NCBI GenBank assembly: GCA_018398765.1
Contig: JAHBMJ010000102.1
Span: forward strand, 3,965-52,762
Length of the DNA stretch: 48,798 bases
Reading direction: 5' to 3'
DNA from: Chromera velia
Lineage: Eukaryota; Sar; Chromeraceae
Part shown: in pieces, positions 24,773-34,846 of the stretch
How positions within the stretch are numbered: position 1 is the first letter of the stretch
How the letters are laid out: every line of letters starts with the position of its first letter
Translations under genes and position numbers: made by a program
The notes under the pieces: model-generated
The model's input: the letters and a program-made list of their open reading frames with translations, nothing else
Database searches by the model: none
What the model was told of the DNA's origin: nothing

Positions 24773-26218
24773 CTACAGGAGCTCTGCCATGCAAAGTGGA
24801 AGTCTACCCTAAAAGAGAGAGAGAGAGAGAGCAGAGCGCCGCAGCGTTGCACACCGACACATTCCGAATGCAGACAAAACACATTCATTGCCTTCACACG
24901 CCCCCCCCCCCCCCCCNCCCCCCCCCCACCTGAGGAGAGGGACGAGGGCCCCACTTCCATGGAAACTCCTCAGACTTGTGAGGTGGGTCACCAGGACGCG
25001 GCTGTGAGGAGGGAGGGGAAGGAGAGAAGGAAGGGCAGAAAAAAATGTGGGAGGAAGCTAGTCAGATTGCCGAGAGAGAAAGTAAGTGCATTAGAAGGTA
25101 AACAAAGGAAGAGAAATGAACATACATCGACGGGACAATCGCCTCAAAACAGGAACCTGCCCCCGACACATTTTCTCTACCCCTTTCTCTCTCTCTCTCT
25201 CTGTGTGTCTTTGCATACGCACACGTGTGTAGGTCCAGGTCAAAGGGTCTCTCGTTCCCGTGAAGATTTTTGCCCCAGGAAAAAAAAAACACAGTCTCTG
25301 CTCCCAGGTCCCCTTTTCTTCGGGACCGGGGGGGAAGGGAGGCTGACTGAAAGAAAACCAGCAACGAAAGAGCAAAGAAGGGAGAAAGGAGGGAACGAAG
25401 AAGGAAAGAAAGAAAGAAAGAAACAAAGAAACAAAGAAACAAGAAAGAAAGAAAGAAAAGACAGACAGACAGACAGACAGACAGAAAGAAAGAAAGAAAG
25501 AAAGAAAGAAAGGGAAGGACGGAAAGAGGAAGGAAGGGAGGGAGAGCCAAATGATGACAGAAAAAAGTGTCCGTTCGGAGTAATCAAGATGCAAGGAGAA
25601 ACCTTCACACCCACGGACAGACAGACAGACAGACAGACCCACCGTCCTTTTCTCACAGCCACCGACTGAAGCTTCGAGCAGGAGGTGCACTGAGGGAAGA
25701 ACCTTTGCCTCACTCCCAGCACTCCCCCCACAAGTCCCGTCTCCCATTGTTTGTCGAAGAGCCCGACTGTGTACTTCGCAACTTTCCCGAAGAATCCGTT
25801 CGCACGTCCTGTCGCAATCTTCAGAGGAGGCTGGTGGTCTGCGATGAATTGTCCGACCTGCAACCATCCATCCATCCCTCCGCCAGAATGTTCATTTCAG
25901 AGTCAATTAAAGGCAGTGGAAAATTAAAAAAATCTCATGCGAAGCTGTTAACCAATTGTCTCCCGGGTTCGTATGGTCTGCAAGAAGTCCTCCCTCCCTC
26001 CCTCCCTCCCCCCCCATTTCTCAGGATTCCTTCGCTCCCGCCTGACCTTCTTCTTTGCCCCACACGAATGACACCCGAATATCGACCCCAGGTGATTCAG
26101 GATTCCCCTCTCGACGTCGTTGGCGTACTCAAACGTGGCAGGAAGAGAGGCCTCGAGACGGCTGTGGGCTCCGGGCATCGACAGGTTGGAGGGGGCCAGG
26201 GAGGAAAACCTGGGAAGG

Positions 26219-26283
<65 letters not shown>

Positions 26284-26506
26284 AGAGGCAGAGAAAGAAA
26301 GACAGGAAGAGACAGAAATAAAATGCCGGGATGAAAAGGCAAACAAAACAGATGGAGGCATGAGGGCAGAGCCTGCAGTGTCTTCAGGAGACACGAAGGA
26401 TTCCCCTCATTGTTCTTGAAGGAAGGAGAATGCGGACCGACAGGAAGGAAGAGCAAACGGAAAGGGGAGTTAGAAGGTCGTACAAAGGAGGAAGAGAACA
26501 CACACA

Positions 26507-26549
<43 letters not shown>

Positions 26550-26596
26550 GGACAGAGAGACAGAACGACAGAGAGAGAGAGGGAGAGAGGGGGGGG

Positions 26597-26647
<51 letters not shown>

Positions 26648-27412
26648 CTTCCCCCCAGGACACAGAACGTCAACAGCCCCCCTAGAACCATGGGAAATCC
26701 CGGAGACGACACGAATTTCTTCAGACGCCCCCCTGTGGCTCTCGGCTGCCCCCCGTTCTTTTCCCTTTCCATCCCCCCCACACCAAAGTGCTCACACGCC
26801 TCCGCACAGTTCCTCTGATAGACCGCCATCCAGCTGAACTTTCCCTTCCCCCTCGTCTCCTGCCGGTGTTTCACGAAGTCTCCAACCACAGCGCCCGTCG
26901 CACGACTCATCACACAGGACGCTACAGAGGCCGCGCAGATGCCCAGAAAGCCGCAGGAGGGCGCCAGAAGGGGGGTAGAGCTGGAGATGGACAGGCCGTA
27001 CTGGACAGACTGCACTGCGGCAGTCACGCAGAGGAACGAGAGACCTCCGGCCACCGTCTCCGCACACAGACATGCTGCAAAAAAGAGGGAGGGGGGAAGA
27101 GGAACCTGGGGATCCTTCTTGATCAATCCATGATATGAAGAACGGTGTATCTCTCTGCATTTCATTGTTTGGTACGCACCACAAGCACGTAAAAGTGCAA
27201 GAGAGGCGTGGAGACGGCCAGGCTAATTGCAGATGGCATACGCAAGAAACATCCCCCCCGTCTCTGTCCCCCTCCCGACCTGCAGCCTCCACAGATCCCT
27301 GGAACTTTCCAGAGAGGCCCTTGCGCACCTTTGACACCGCTTCTCTCACCCCATCTGCTTTCATAAGGCCACGTAGACGGCCAAGCTGCGTCTCCTCCTT
27401 CGTCTTTTCCAT
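24773..27412 (-). CDS. Unknown multi-exon membrane protein
   Basis: Seven exons joined by phase-consistent GT-AG introns: 27412-27280, 27074-26648, 26209-26087, 25977-25953, 25857-25657, 25001-24930, 24808-24773, giving 338 aa. The start is the first ATG (27412); the frame stays open upstream to 27538, so an earlier exon is possible. Residues about 45-110 form one or two hydrophobic segments (around ETVAGGLSFLCVTAAVQSV and PLLAPSCGFLGICAASVASC); another lies near PMVLGGLLTFCVLGGR. Soluble parts include NDVERGILNHLG and FFGKVAKYTVGLFDKQWE. The donor after exon 3 (gtcgat) is weak, exon 4 is only 25 nt, and the last two exons rest on phase and splice motifs alone. I do not recognise the family; organelle or endomembrane location is possible. 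Divergent from the locus at 28134. Confidence 0.55.
24901..24928. repeat. Poly-C run with N
   Basis: A run of about 27 C with one N at 24917, directly after the donor of exon 6 of the minus-strand gene, so the intron starts as GTGG followed by poly-G in the sense direction. The N marks uncertain length. Confidence 0.8.
25390..26642 (-). repeat. Simple repeats in introns of the unknown membrane protein
   Basis: Tracts of GAAA and ACAG (about 25396-25520), GA (26219-26280), CA then GA (about 26500-26550) and GA (about 26600-26642) on the plus strand. In the sense direction of the gene they are CT- and GT-rich. Confidence 0.8.
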
Positions 27413-28133
27413 GGGACGGGCAAACTTAACAGGGGGAGCTTGGAGAAACGAAACCGAGGCAGACAAATTTATCGTGAATTTGTAGAATTCTCTTTTCTGA
27501 TTGTTCTCTGGGCCTGTCAGAGGCGATGTGAGAATCTAGCAATGCGATCAAAGGTCTGTTTGGGGTGATGGGTCAGTCTGACTGTCTTTAAACGTGTAAC
27601 TTTTTGACGAATCTTGTGAGTCACCGTGAACTGTTTCTCGCTCGATCAATCAAAGAACCTCTCCAGGATCAAATTAAGCAAACACTCAACTCTGTCAGGC
27701 TTTCGCTCTCGGAATTTGTCTCATGCAGACTCATCATGACTCATCTCATACTCCGACACTTTATATAACTTACTTCGACAGCTATATAGTCGATCCATCA
27801 TCGTCGGTCGTTGTGTCGGTCGTTGATAGCAGCTCTATAGGGGTTGCTGAGACCGCGGCCGGGGCCCAAACCGGCCGGGGCCGCGGTTGATCATGCATGC
27901 AGTCTACCATGGTGGCTGAGATATGGCTGAGATATGCTAACTGATCGAGATGATGTCGTCATGCAGATTGAGGATTTGGGCCGCTGAGATCGGAGAACAG
28001 GCGCCACAACGATATGAACTCTCTTAGTGTCCAACACAACCCCCACAGGTACCTCTACTAACAGCGTGCTCAAACTTTCGAGAAAGACTCTGCAGAGTCC
28101 TCTTTTGTTGGGCATGTGACTGGACATGCAGTG
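27413..28133. promoter_or_regulatory. Divergent intergenic region
   Basis: About 720 bp between the start codons of the minus-strand membrane protein and the plus-strand secreted/EGF locus. It holds a GC-rich hairpin at 27852-27887 (accgcggcc and ggccgcggt). Both promoters are expected here if the starts are right; no core promoter motif is evident. Confidence 0.4.
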
Positions 28134-30646
28134 ATGGAGACGGTCTTGTCGGTGTTGTTTGTTTGGTTTTCCTCTTTCTATTCTTCTTCCTCTGCCCACG
28201 AAGAGCGTGCCCAAGATGGAGGAAGGTCCGAGAGCAGGTCAGACCCCCCCCTCCACCAGGGGGACGAATCTGCGGAGTTTCGTATACCCCTAGCTGGCAG
28301 AGGGTCCACTGGACCCCCCCAGTCAGGAATTGAAAAAAATCTTGTTTGCAGAGATGAGCCTTCTTGGTGCATGAGAAATGCTTTGTACAATATCTGTGAG
28401 TGTTTCTGCGTGTCCCCAACCTGGCCATTGTGGATTCTGATCGACTGACCCGTCTGCCCTCTGCATGGCACAAAACTGCCGTCTACCTAACTTTGCGTGT
28501 GTTGCTGATGCACCCCTGCCCCCCTTCTGTGCTCTGTGCAGGTTGTTGGTCTCCTTCGGGACACGTTTAGTCGGCGCCCCAGACCTTCTTCGACTCCCAT
28601 GGAGGTAGGTCTTTGCAGCTTCGTTACGGCCGCAATCTTGAGAAGGGAGTAGCGCCCCTACGTGGTGCTTTTCTGCATGGTTGACTGCCTTCGAAATTTC
28701 GGCCTTCTTACCTGCCGTACTGTCAGATTTCGGCCTTTCTGTCTGCCGAAATGCATTCCCAGTTTCGGCCTTCCTGCCCGACCGGTTGCCTTCCCAAGTT
28801 CGGCGCCTTCTTGTGTGCCCGATTGCATTTCCAATTTCGGCCTTCCTGCTTTCGTGTCTCATTCTGTCAGTGATGCACACTAAAGATACATGTTGTATTT
28901 GCTTGCATACCTTCGTGTATATTCTGGCAATTCCACTGACCTTTCGTTTCTGTGCACGTATTTCTGCAGGTGGCTTGCCCGGGCGTGCATGCTTTAATAT
29001 GTAAGATTGAGACGTCCCCGGATGTCCCACCCCCCCCCCGCCTGAGGCTCCCGTTGAACTTCCCGCCCTCGCAGGGGCAATCTTCCACGGTCAGTAGAAT
29101 TCTTTTGTCGGGTTTCTGTCACGTGTCCTCCATCGTGACGGAGAAACTCTTAATTTTCTTTGCAGGAACCTCAAGAGACCCGAATTAAGACTTCCAAAGC
29201 TCTTGGTGACAAAACCACGGGTAGTTGAATTGAAACGTCCACTGCAGCGTCACAACTTAATTTTGCTACGCTGACAAACCTTATTCTGACTCATCTTTTA
29301 TGCATGCAGTTTTGAATTATTGGACGTCGAGTTCTTCACCGATTTCGTTTCTGTAGACGCTCCAGCTGCCAACTTCCGAAATGAAGGAGCTGTCAGGGTG
29401 GTCCCTCGATGGGCAGTGTGGCGAGGGAAACCTTTTGCCATACTTCCTTCTCAGCGACTCCCTACAAATGGGTTAACTCGGTCAGCAAAAAAGAAAGGAA
29501 GGCCCGAGTATCCCTGGGTGTGCAAGTGCAGATCCTTGTATACTTGTCGGTCTGTTGGCGGAACGCTCATGTTTCTTTTTTTTTCTGCATGGTGGTGCCT
29601 TGTGTCGTCTCATTCGTCCTTCTTCGTGTTTCCTACGGGACCTGTCTGAGAAGAGAGCAGAGAAATCGCGAAGGGAAAGTGCGGTTTTCCGCCGCAAGTC
29701 TGTATTCAGGTGTTTGCATTCTCACGGGCCTGTACGCAACTCTTTCAACCTAGAATGTTTGTGTGCAAGTGCGAGCGCCCTTCTTTTTTTCATGCAATCC
29801 GTCATGCCTCTCAACATTCCGTGCTCACTGTGTCTGTCCTTCTCCTTTTCTCTTCTCCCGAAACCTTGCAGACTGAGACTGATGCAGAAGGCGACGATCG
29901 TCCACCGTCTCTGCGTCCGGGAATTCTTCGGAGTGCGGGAGGTCAAGGGAGCAGCAGAGTCGCTGAGTGGCTCCAGAGGAACCCTACAGCAGCAGCAGCA
30001 GCTTCGCATCCTTCTGCAGCATCTGCAGGTGCAGGAGAGAGGAACAGAGAGGGAGCTCTGCAGGAGGGCGCCTCCTCCCTTCAGAGGAACGCAAGCCGAT
30101 CTGTGAAGGAGCTCAGAGAGTCCTTTGAGAGAAGCCAAAGTGTGAGTCAGTTCGAGTGAGTGCGTGAGACGGGGGGACGAGGGAGAGTTTGATCCTGTCG
30201 GCACTTGAGTAACTGGGTTGAGTGTCATGGCGTGAATTGAAATCGGCTTCGCGGAACGAAGAAATGCAGTTCCTACCTTACAATCTCTCAGCTCGTCTTT
30301 CAATTGTTTGTCTTTCTGCCTCCCTGTGGGTCTGTCCGTTCGTCCTCTTTCTTTCGGAAATCAAAAAGACGGAAAGAACAAGGAATTCTCTCCCTCTGTG
30401 TGTGTGTGTGTGTGTGTGTAGACTGTGAAAGAGACCTCCAAGTCCCCAGTCAGGCCGTCTGGGGCTGGACACTCCTCATCCTCTTCTTCCTCTTCGGTCC
30501 CCGGTCCATCGAGGTCGGTTGCTGAAGCTGAAACGCCAAGCGACACATGCAGGCAGATGCGGCCACTGCATGAAGAGACGGGAGAGGGGAATTTCAACGG
30601 CAGAGAGAGAAACACCGGGGGTCGAGAGAAGACTCGCTCTCCGTGA
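28134..30646 (+). CDS. Putative secreted/surface protein, 5' part of the EGF locus
   Basis: The ATG at 28134 opens a frame with a signal-peptide-like N-terminus (METVLSVLFVWFSSFYSSSS). Likely exons: from 28134 (3' end not fixed), 28542-28604 (VVGLLRDTFSRRPRPSS), 28970-29089 (VACPGVHALICKIETSP), 29166-29220, then 29872-30141 (ending ELRESFERSQS) and 30422 onward (TVKETSKSPVRPSG). The middle is not resolved: a block at 29271-29455 resembles an exon at 33739 but carries a TAG. The frame from 30422 meets TGA at 30644-30646, although a strong donor (gtgagt) follows at 30682. Thus the gene may end here, be broken, or continue to 34846 by splicing I did not find. Sequence is Ser-, Pro- and Ala-rich; no family recognised. 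Confidence 0.35.
28690..28856 (+). repeat. About 36-bp minisatellite in an intron
   Basis: Four to five imperfect copies of a unit starting tttcggccttcctgcc, spaced 31-37 bp, lie between the exons at 28604 and 28970. Confidence 0.7.
29642..29871 (+). repeat. Duplicated intron block, copy 1
   Basis: About 230 bp ending in an acceptor (aaaccttgcag) and the start of the exon at 29872. It matches 30982-31214 along its length and 32860-33044 over its 3' part; a short tail copy lies at about 32736-32756. Each copy ends in a usable acceptor. Confidence 0.85.
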
Positions 30647-30887
30647 ACGACTCGAAAAAAAAAATCGAGACAAATCAGCAGGTGAGTAGGTGATTTTTCT
30701 GTTTTTGTTTACTGTCTGAGAGCTGTTCAGCTCTTGCAGACAACTCTATAGGGTTGGATGTTTTCCTCTTCTTTTCACACGGAGGGCTCCTATTTCAATC
30801 CCCTCCCTGTCTTGCCGCGTGGAGGGGAGGGCTGCCTCTGTCTCTGTCTATCTGTCGGTCCGTCCGTCCTCTTTCGTCTGGAAGCAA

Positions 30888-30955
<68 letters not shown>

Positions 30956-30981
30956 GTGTGTGTGTATGTGTGTGTGCCTCT

Positions 30982-31214
30982 CTGTCTGAGAAGAGGGCTG
31001 AGAAATCGGAATTAAAGGGAAAGTGCAGTTTTTCGCCGTCAGTCTGTATCCAGACGGTTGCATGCATACGGGCCTGTGGGCAACTCTTTCAATCTAGAAT
31101 TTTTGTGTGCAAGTGCGAGCGCCCTTCTTTTTTTCATACAATCCGTCATGCCTCTCAATATTCCGTGATCACTGTGTCTGTCCTTCTCTTTTTTCTTCTC
31201 CCGGATCCTTGCAG
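30982..31214 (+). repeat. Duplicated intron block, copy 2
   Basis: Paralogous to 29642-29871, with the acceptor at 31214 followed by an open segment starting TDTEWLPLSERVKRKL. That segment may end at a GC donor (gcgagt at 31284), which keeps phase 0, but this is not proven. A long TG tract (about 30893-30975) precedes it. Confidence 0.8.
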
Positions 31215-31356
31215 ACGGACACTGAGTGGCTCCCTCTGAGCGAGCGGGTCAAGAGGAAGCTCGCAGCAGCCGCTGCCAGAAAGGCGAGTGTTGCGGCTGG
31301 GGACCTCAATTTGCACTATCTTCTTTCGTTCTCCTGCAAGTTCAGGCTGAGCCTCC

Positions 31357-31804
31357 GGTGTCGACTGCTCGAGTAAGTAGAATAGTCAGGCCGGGGCAGG
31401 TTGCGTGCAGTAAAGAAAGTTGGTAGTGCAGAGATCACCACGTCCCATTGCAAAGGAAGACGTTCTGATATGCTCCTTGCAAGAGAGCTGCATGGGAGGG
31501 CAACCCATCCTCCAATAAGAGAGGTGCTCTCTGAACCCTCCTCCTGTGCAATTAGGCGCGTATCTGCACTGCCTGCACTGACTTGCGTGCCCCTATGCTG
31601 TCCAGCGTCACCTTCAAGAGTGCGTTGCCTTGAGAAAAGTAAGTCATGTCATCGTGTATTGCTGTTTTTCTCTCGCAGACTTCGACGAGTGGACGGGCAA
31701 CATTGAGAACTGCCCCCCAGACTGCTCCTGCCAGTGGTCTGACAACCTCGGGAATTTCCTCTGGGCCTGCAACGACGGGTGGACGGGGACGGGCGTCAGC
31801 TGCT
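31357..31804 (+). repeat. Tandem duplication unit containing an EGF exon, copy 1
   Basis: About 448 bp nearly identical to 32292-32738 (roughly ten differences and one indel seen by eye). The unit starts in the 3' end of an EGF exon (tgctcga followed by donor gtaagt), includes the whole intron, and ends just before the 3' end of the next EGF exon. Confidence 0.9.
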
Positions 31805-31807
31805 CGA
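31679..31807 (+). CDS. EGF-like module exon 1
   Basis: A 129-nt, phase 1-1 exon (acceptor ctcgcag, donor gtcagt) encoding one calcium-binding-EGF-like module: FDEWTGNIENC, then GNFLWACNDGW and GTGVSC. Compared with the family pattern (DxDEC ... FxCxC ... GxGxxC), the first Cys is Trp and the fourth is Trp, so two of six cysteines are lost. EGF modules act outside the cell in adhesion or binding. The exon could be skipped or added without a frame change. Its upstream partner exon is not resolved. Confidence 0.65.
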
Positions 31808-32178
31808 GTCAGTTTCAGTCTGAACGTTGCTTGCTGTCGTTTGTTTGGGGGGAAGAAAGGAGCCTAGCTGGGCCCCGAGTGCGCGCTGCCTCTTTTTGAC
31901 TCCTTGAATTAATGACCTGTGCTTTGCTCCGAACAAGCTTGCGTCAGACGAGCTTTGCTTGTCGGCTCTCTGGGGAATTCGTGTATGCTGTCCGCACTTC
32001 TATTCTTGCTCTCGCTTTTCTTCTAGATTCATAGACCGTCACATCCATCCGTCAGGGGATTGGTGGGTTCTCTCCAAGTTTTGTCGGTTTTTCTCGGCGA
32101 CCACAACTTGCCGGCCTGTGTGTGCTGCTGCATGGATGTTCTTCTCCTTTTGCGTCCCCCTTCTTGGTTATCGTGCAG

Positions 32179-32307
32179 TTGACGAGTACAGGGCCAACAT
32201 TCACGACTGCGACGGAAGCGCAACCTGCTCTGACAGCATCGGCAACTTCGTGTGTGCGTGCAACGACGGGTGGACAGGCTCTGGAGTTTGCGGTGTCGAC
32301 TGCTCGA
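32179..32307 (+). CDS. EGF-like module exon 2
   Basis: Also 129 nt and phase 1-1 (acceptor cgtgcag, donor gtaagt). Encodes DEYRANIHDCDGSATC, then GNFVCACNDGWTGSGVC and GVDC. Cysteines 2 to 6 are present; the first is Tyr. Calcium-binding-type features (Asp/Glu at the start, Asn-Phe and Gly-Trp spacing) are kept. It splices in frame after exon 1 and before exon 3. Confidence 0.65.
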
Positions 32308-32738
32308 GTAAGTAGAATAGTCAGGCTGGGGCAGGTTGAGTGCAGTAAAGAAAGTTGGTAGCGCAGAGATCACCACGTCCCATTGCAAAGGAAGACGTTC
32401 TGATATGCTCCTTGCAAGAGAGCTGCATGGGAGGGCAACCCATCCTCCAATAAGAGAGGTGCTCTCTGAACCCTCCTCCTGTGCAATTAGGCGCGTATCT
32501 GCACTGCCTGCACTGACTTGCGTGCCCCTATGCTGTCCAGCTTCACCTTCAAGAGTGCGTGCCTTGAGAAAAGTAAGTCATGTCATCGTGTATTGCTGTT
32601 TTTCTCTCGCAGACTTCGACGAGCGGACGGGCAACGTTGACGACTGCCCCCCAAACGGCTCCTGCCAGTGGTCTGACAACCTCGGGAATTTCCTCTGGGC
32701 CTGCAGCGACGGGTGGACGGGGACGGGCGTCAGCTGCT
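32292..32738 (+). repeat. Tandem duplication unit containing an EGF exon, copy 2
   Basis: Second copy of the block at 31357-31804, offset by about 935 bp. Its right end is cut after tgct and joined straight to the acceptor end of the other duplicated intron block. Confidence 0.9.
32613..32738 (+). CDS. EGF-like module exon 3, donor lost
   Basis: Near copy of EGF exon 1 (FDERTGNVDDC, GNFLWACSDGW, GTGVSC), with the same two Trp-for-Cys changes. The normal 3' end and its GT donor are missing: after tgct the sequence jumps to the tail of a different intron block (ttctcccgaatccttgcag). Either the exon reads through into the next segment or it is dead. Confidence 0.55.
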
Positions 32739-32756
32739 TCTCCCGAATCCTTGCAG

Positions 32757-34846
32757 ACGGACACACGACTCCAGAGGAACCCTACAGCAGCAGCAGTTCC
32801 GCATTCATCTGCAGCATCTGCAGGTGCAGGAGAGAGGGAGGGAGACGGAGAGGGATCCCGTAAGTCTGTATTCAGGCGGTTGCATGCTTACGGGCCTGCA
32901 TGTACGCAACTCTTTCAACCTAGATTTTTTTTGTGCGAGTTAGAACGCCCTTATTTTTTTCATACAATCCGTCATGCCTCTCAACATTCCGTGCTCACTT
33001 TGTCTGTCCTTCTCCTTTCTCTTAATTCTCCCGAATCCTTACAGACGGACACTCTCCCCCTGCGGGGGAGTCCCCTCCCCCCGCTGCGGGGATGCGGCCT
33101 CCCCTCCTCTCTCCCTCCCTCAGTTGGGGTCGTCGCGGATCGTCGTTTGGCGACCCCACTGAGTCGGGCCCTCCTCCCGAGGTGCCCTTCATGCTCGTGC
33201 CCTCCGGTCAGTCCTTCCGCCTTTTTTCGCCTTTTTTGTCCTTCTGTTCTTTGGCTTGTGGCTTTGTGTCTGCGTTCGCTTTGTGCCTTCTTCATGCACG
33301 TTTGTCAGAAGCATCCGGCCGTCTCCTTTTGCCTCGATCGATCTGGAGGCCCTCTCATGGCCTTTCCTTCCTTCCTGCATGCTGTCCTTGTTCGGGCTCG
33401 TGCTCGGGTAGTGTCTGTTCGTGATCGAAGCGGCGTACATGATCAAGTGTTTGCTCACATCTTTGAACGTTCAGGTTTTCTGTCGTCATCTTGTGAAATT
33501 AAGAACCCAAACATATCTCCGTCTCTTCGATCTCACACTCATTCCCCCGGCCCCTTCTGTCCTCCCTCTTTCTGCTTTATGCTGCAGCCCTGAAACAGCA
33601 GACTCCCTACCCGACTGCCTACCCAACCACCTACCACCGTGAAGTCCGTCTTCTCTGTGCCTCTTCTGTTTGTTTGTTCGTCTGCCCTAAAGTTAAACCC
33701 TGTCTTTCTTTCTTTCTTTCGTTCAATTTTTCCTGCAGCTGACAAAGCTTATTCTGACCCATCGATCTTTCATGCAGTTTTGACTTGGGCGTCGAGTTCT
33801 TCACCGCTTTCGTTTCTGTGGACGCCCCAGCTGCCAATTTCCGAAATGAAGGAGCTGTCAGGGTGGTCCCTTGATGGGCAGTGTGGCGAGGGAAACCTTT
33901 TGCCACACTTCCTTCTCAGCAGCACTTCACTGAAATCCAAACCAAGGTCAATGGTCTTGCCGAAAGATTCCTTCTGCTTGTCCGGTTGCACTTTGTCTCA
34001 CACTGTTGATATGCGTAGACTCTGCAGATCATCGAGGACATCCGAACTGCGGCCGCAACATGTTTGGGTGGCCCGTTTCTAGTCGGCCCTCGAATCTCTG
34101 TGGTCCCAGTCGGCCGGCTCGAGATGGACAGGCAGGAGTCTTTTGGCAGCAAGACCACGCAGCCGGCAGGAGGGGCGACGGGCTCTGGAGCGCTGTGGAG
34201 GACAATACCTCCATTGGTGGGTTCCTTTCCTCTCGCGCACGTGGTTTTCCTCTTGCGTTTTTTCTTTTCGCACCTCACGCTGAATGAATTTTCTCTGTTA
34301 CCCTGCAGGCATTCTCAGACTGCTTCGCAGGCCTTCTTTTGGTCCTATCAAGTGCTTCCTTCTTCAGAAGAACGGCGGTTCTTTTCTTTGAATCGCACTC
34401 ATCGTTTTGGGAAATCGATTTCCTGAACGATATCGACTGGTTTGGGATCATTTTTGCACTCAAGTGCACGTTCAGTCTTTCCCTTTTTCTGGCCATGTTC
34501 GTCCACGGACGGTACTTTGGATTTGATGATTGGTTTTCTCAGCTCCGGTGTCTGTTCGCTGCAAATGTCCGGGCGGCAGAAATCCATGCGGCCGCTCTTT
34601 ATGTCCCCTCTGCCATCGCTTTTGGGGGCATGGAGCCGTATGAGAGCCGCACCTACGCAACGGGAAAGATTGCCTTTTGCTTCTTGGGCCTTGCCCTCAT
34701 CATTTGCCAGTGCACCGTATTCCCACTGCTTGACTCGTGAGTAGATACTCTCTGCCTCAAAAGTGACATTTATCCACGTACAAAAAAACGATTCTTGAAA
34801 GCTTTGTTTCTTCCTCACTGTCTGTATCTGTCTGTGCAGGACTTAA
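32757..34846 (+). CDS. Multi-pass membrane protein, 3' exons of the EGF locus
   Basis: Exons with agreeing phases: 32757-32859 (TDTRLQRNPTAAAVPHSS), 33045-33206 (Pro-rich, PPPEVPFMLVPS), 33588-33638 (LKQQTPYPTAYPTTYH), 33739-33953 (DKAYSDPSIFHAVLTW), 34028-34216 (IIEDIRTAAATCLGGPFLVG), 34309-34736, and 34840-34846 with TAA. The 34309 exon has hydrophobic stretches FAGLLLVLSSASFF, WFGIIFALKCTFSLSLFLAM and FCFLGLALIICQCTVFPLL, so three or more TM helices are likely. The stop codon TGA at 34738 is part of the donor gtgagt and is removed by the last intron. The choice of donor at 33954 is the weakest junction. No known family. The first exon is a paralogue of part of 29872-30141. The 5' end is unresolved. 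Confidence 0.5.

Noticed and set aside
24930-25001. RVLVTHLTSL resembling an ABC transporter H-loop on the minus strand
   Set aside because: It is in a different phase from the gene's other exons and has no other ABC motif nearby; coincidence is likelier.
25062-25875. Long minus-strand frames with FLSFFLSVCLSV
   Set aside because: They translate GAAA and ACAG repeats in an intron; only 25857-25657 in one frame is supported.
32580-33593. Plus-strand 337-aa frame
   Set aside because: It runs through an EGF exon in the wrong frame and then through introns with clear donors and acceptors. Only short parts (32757-32859) are used.
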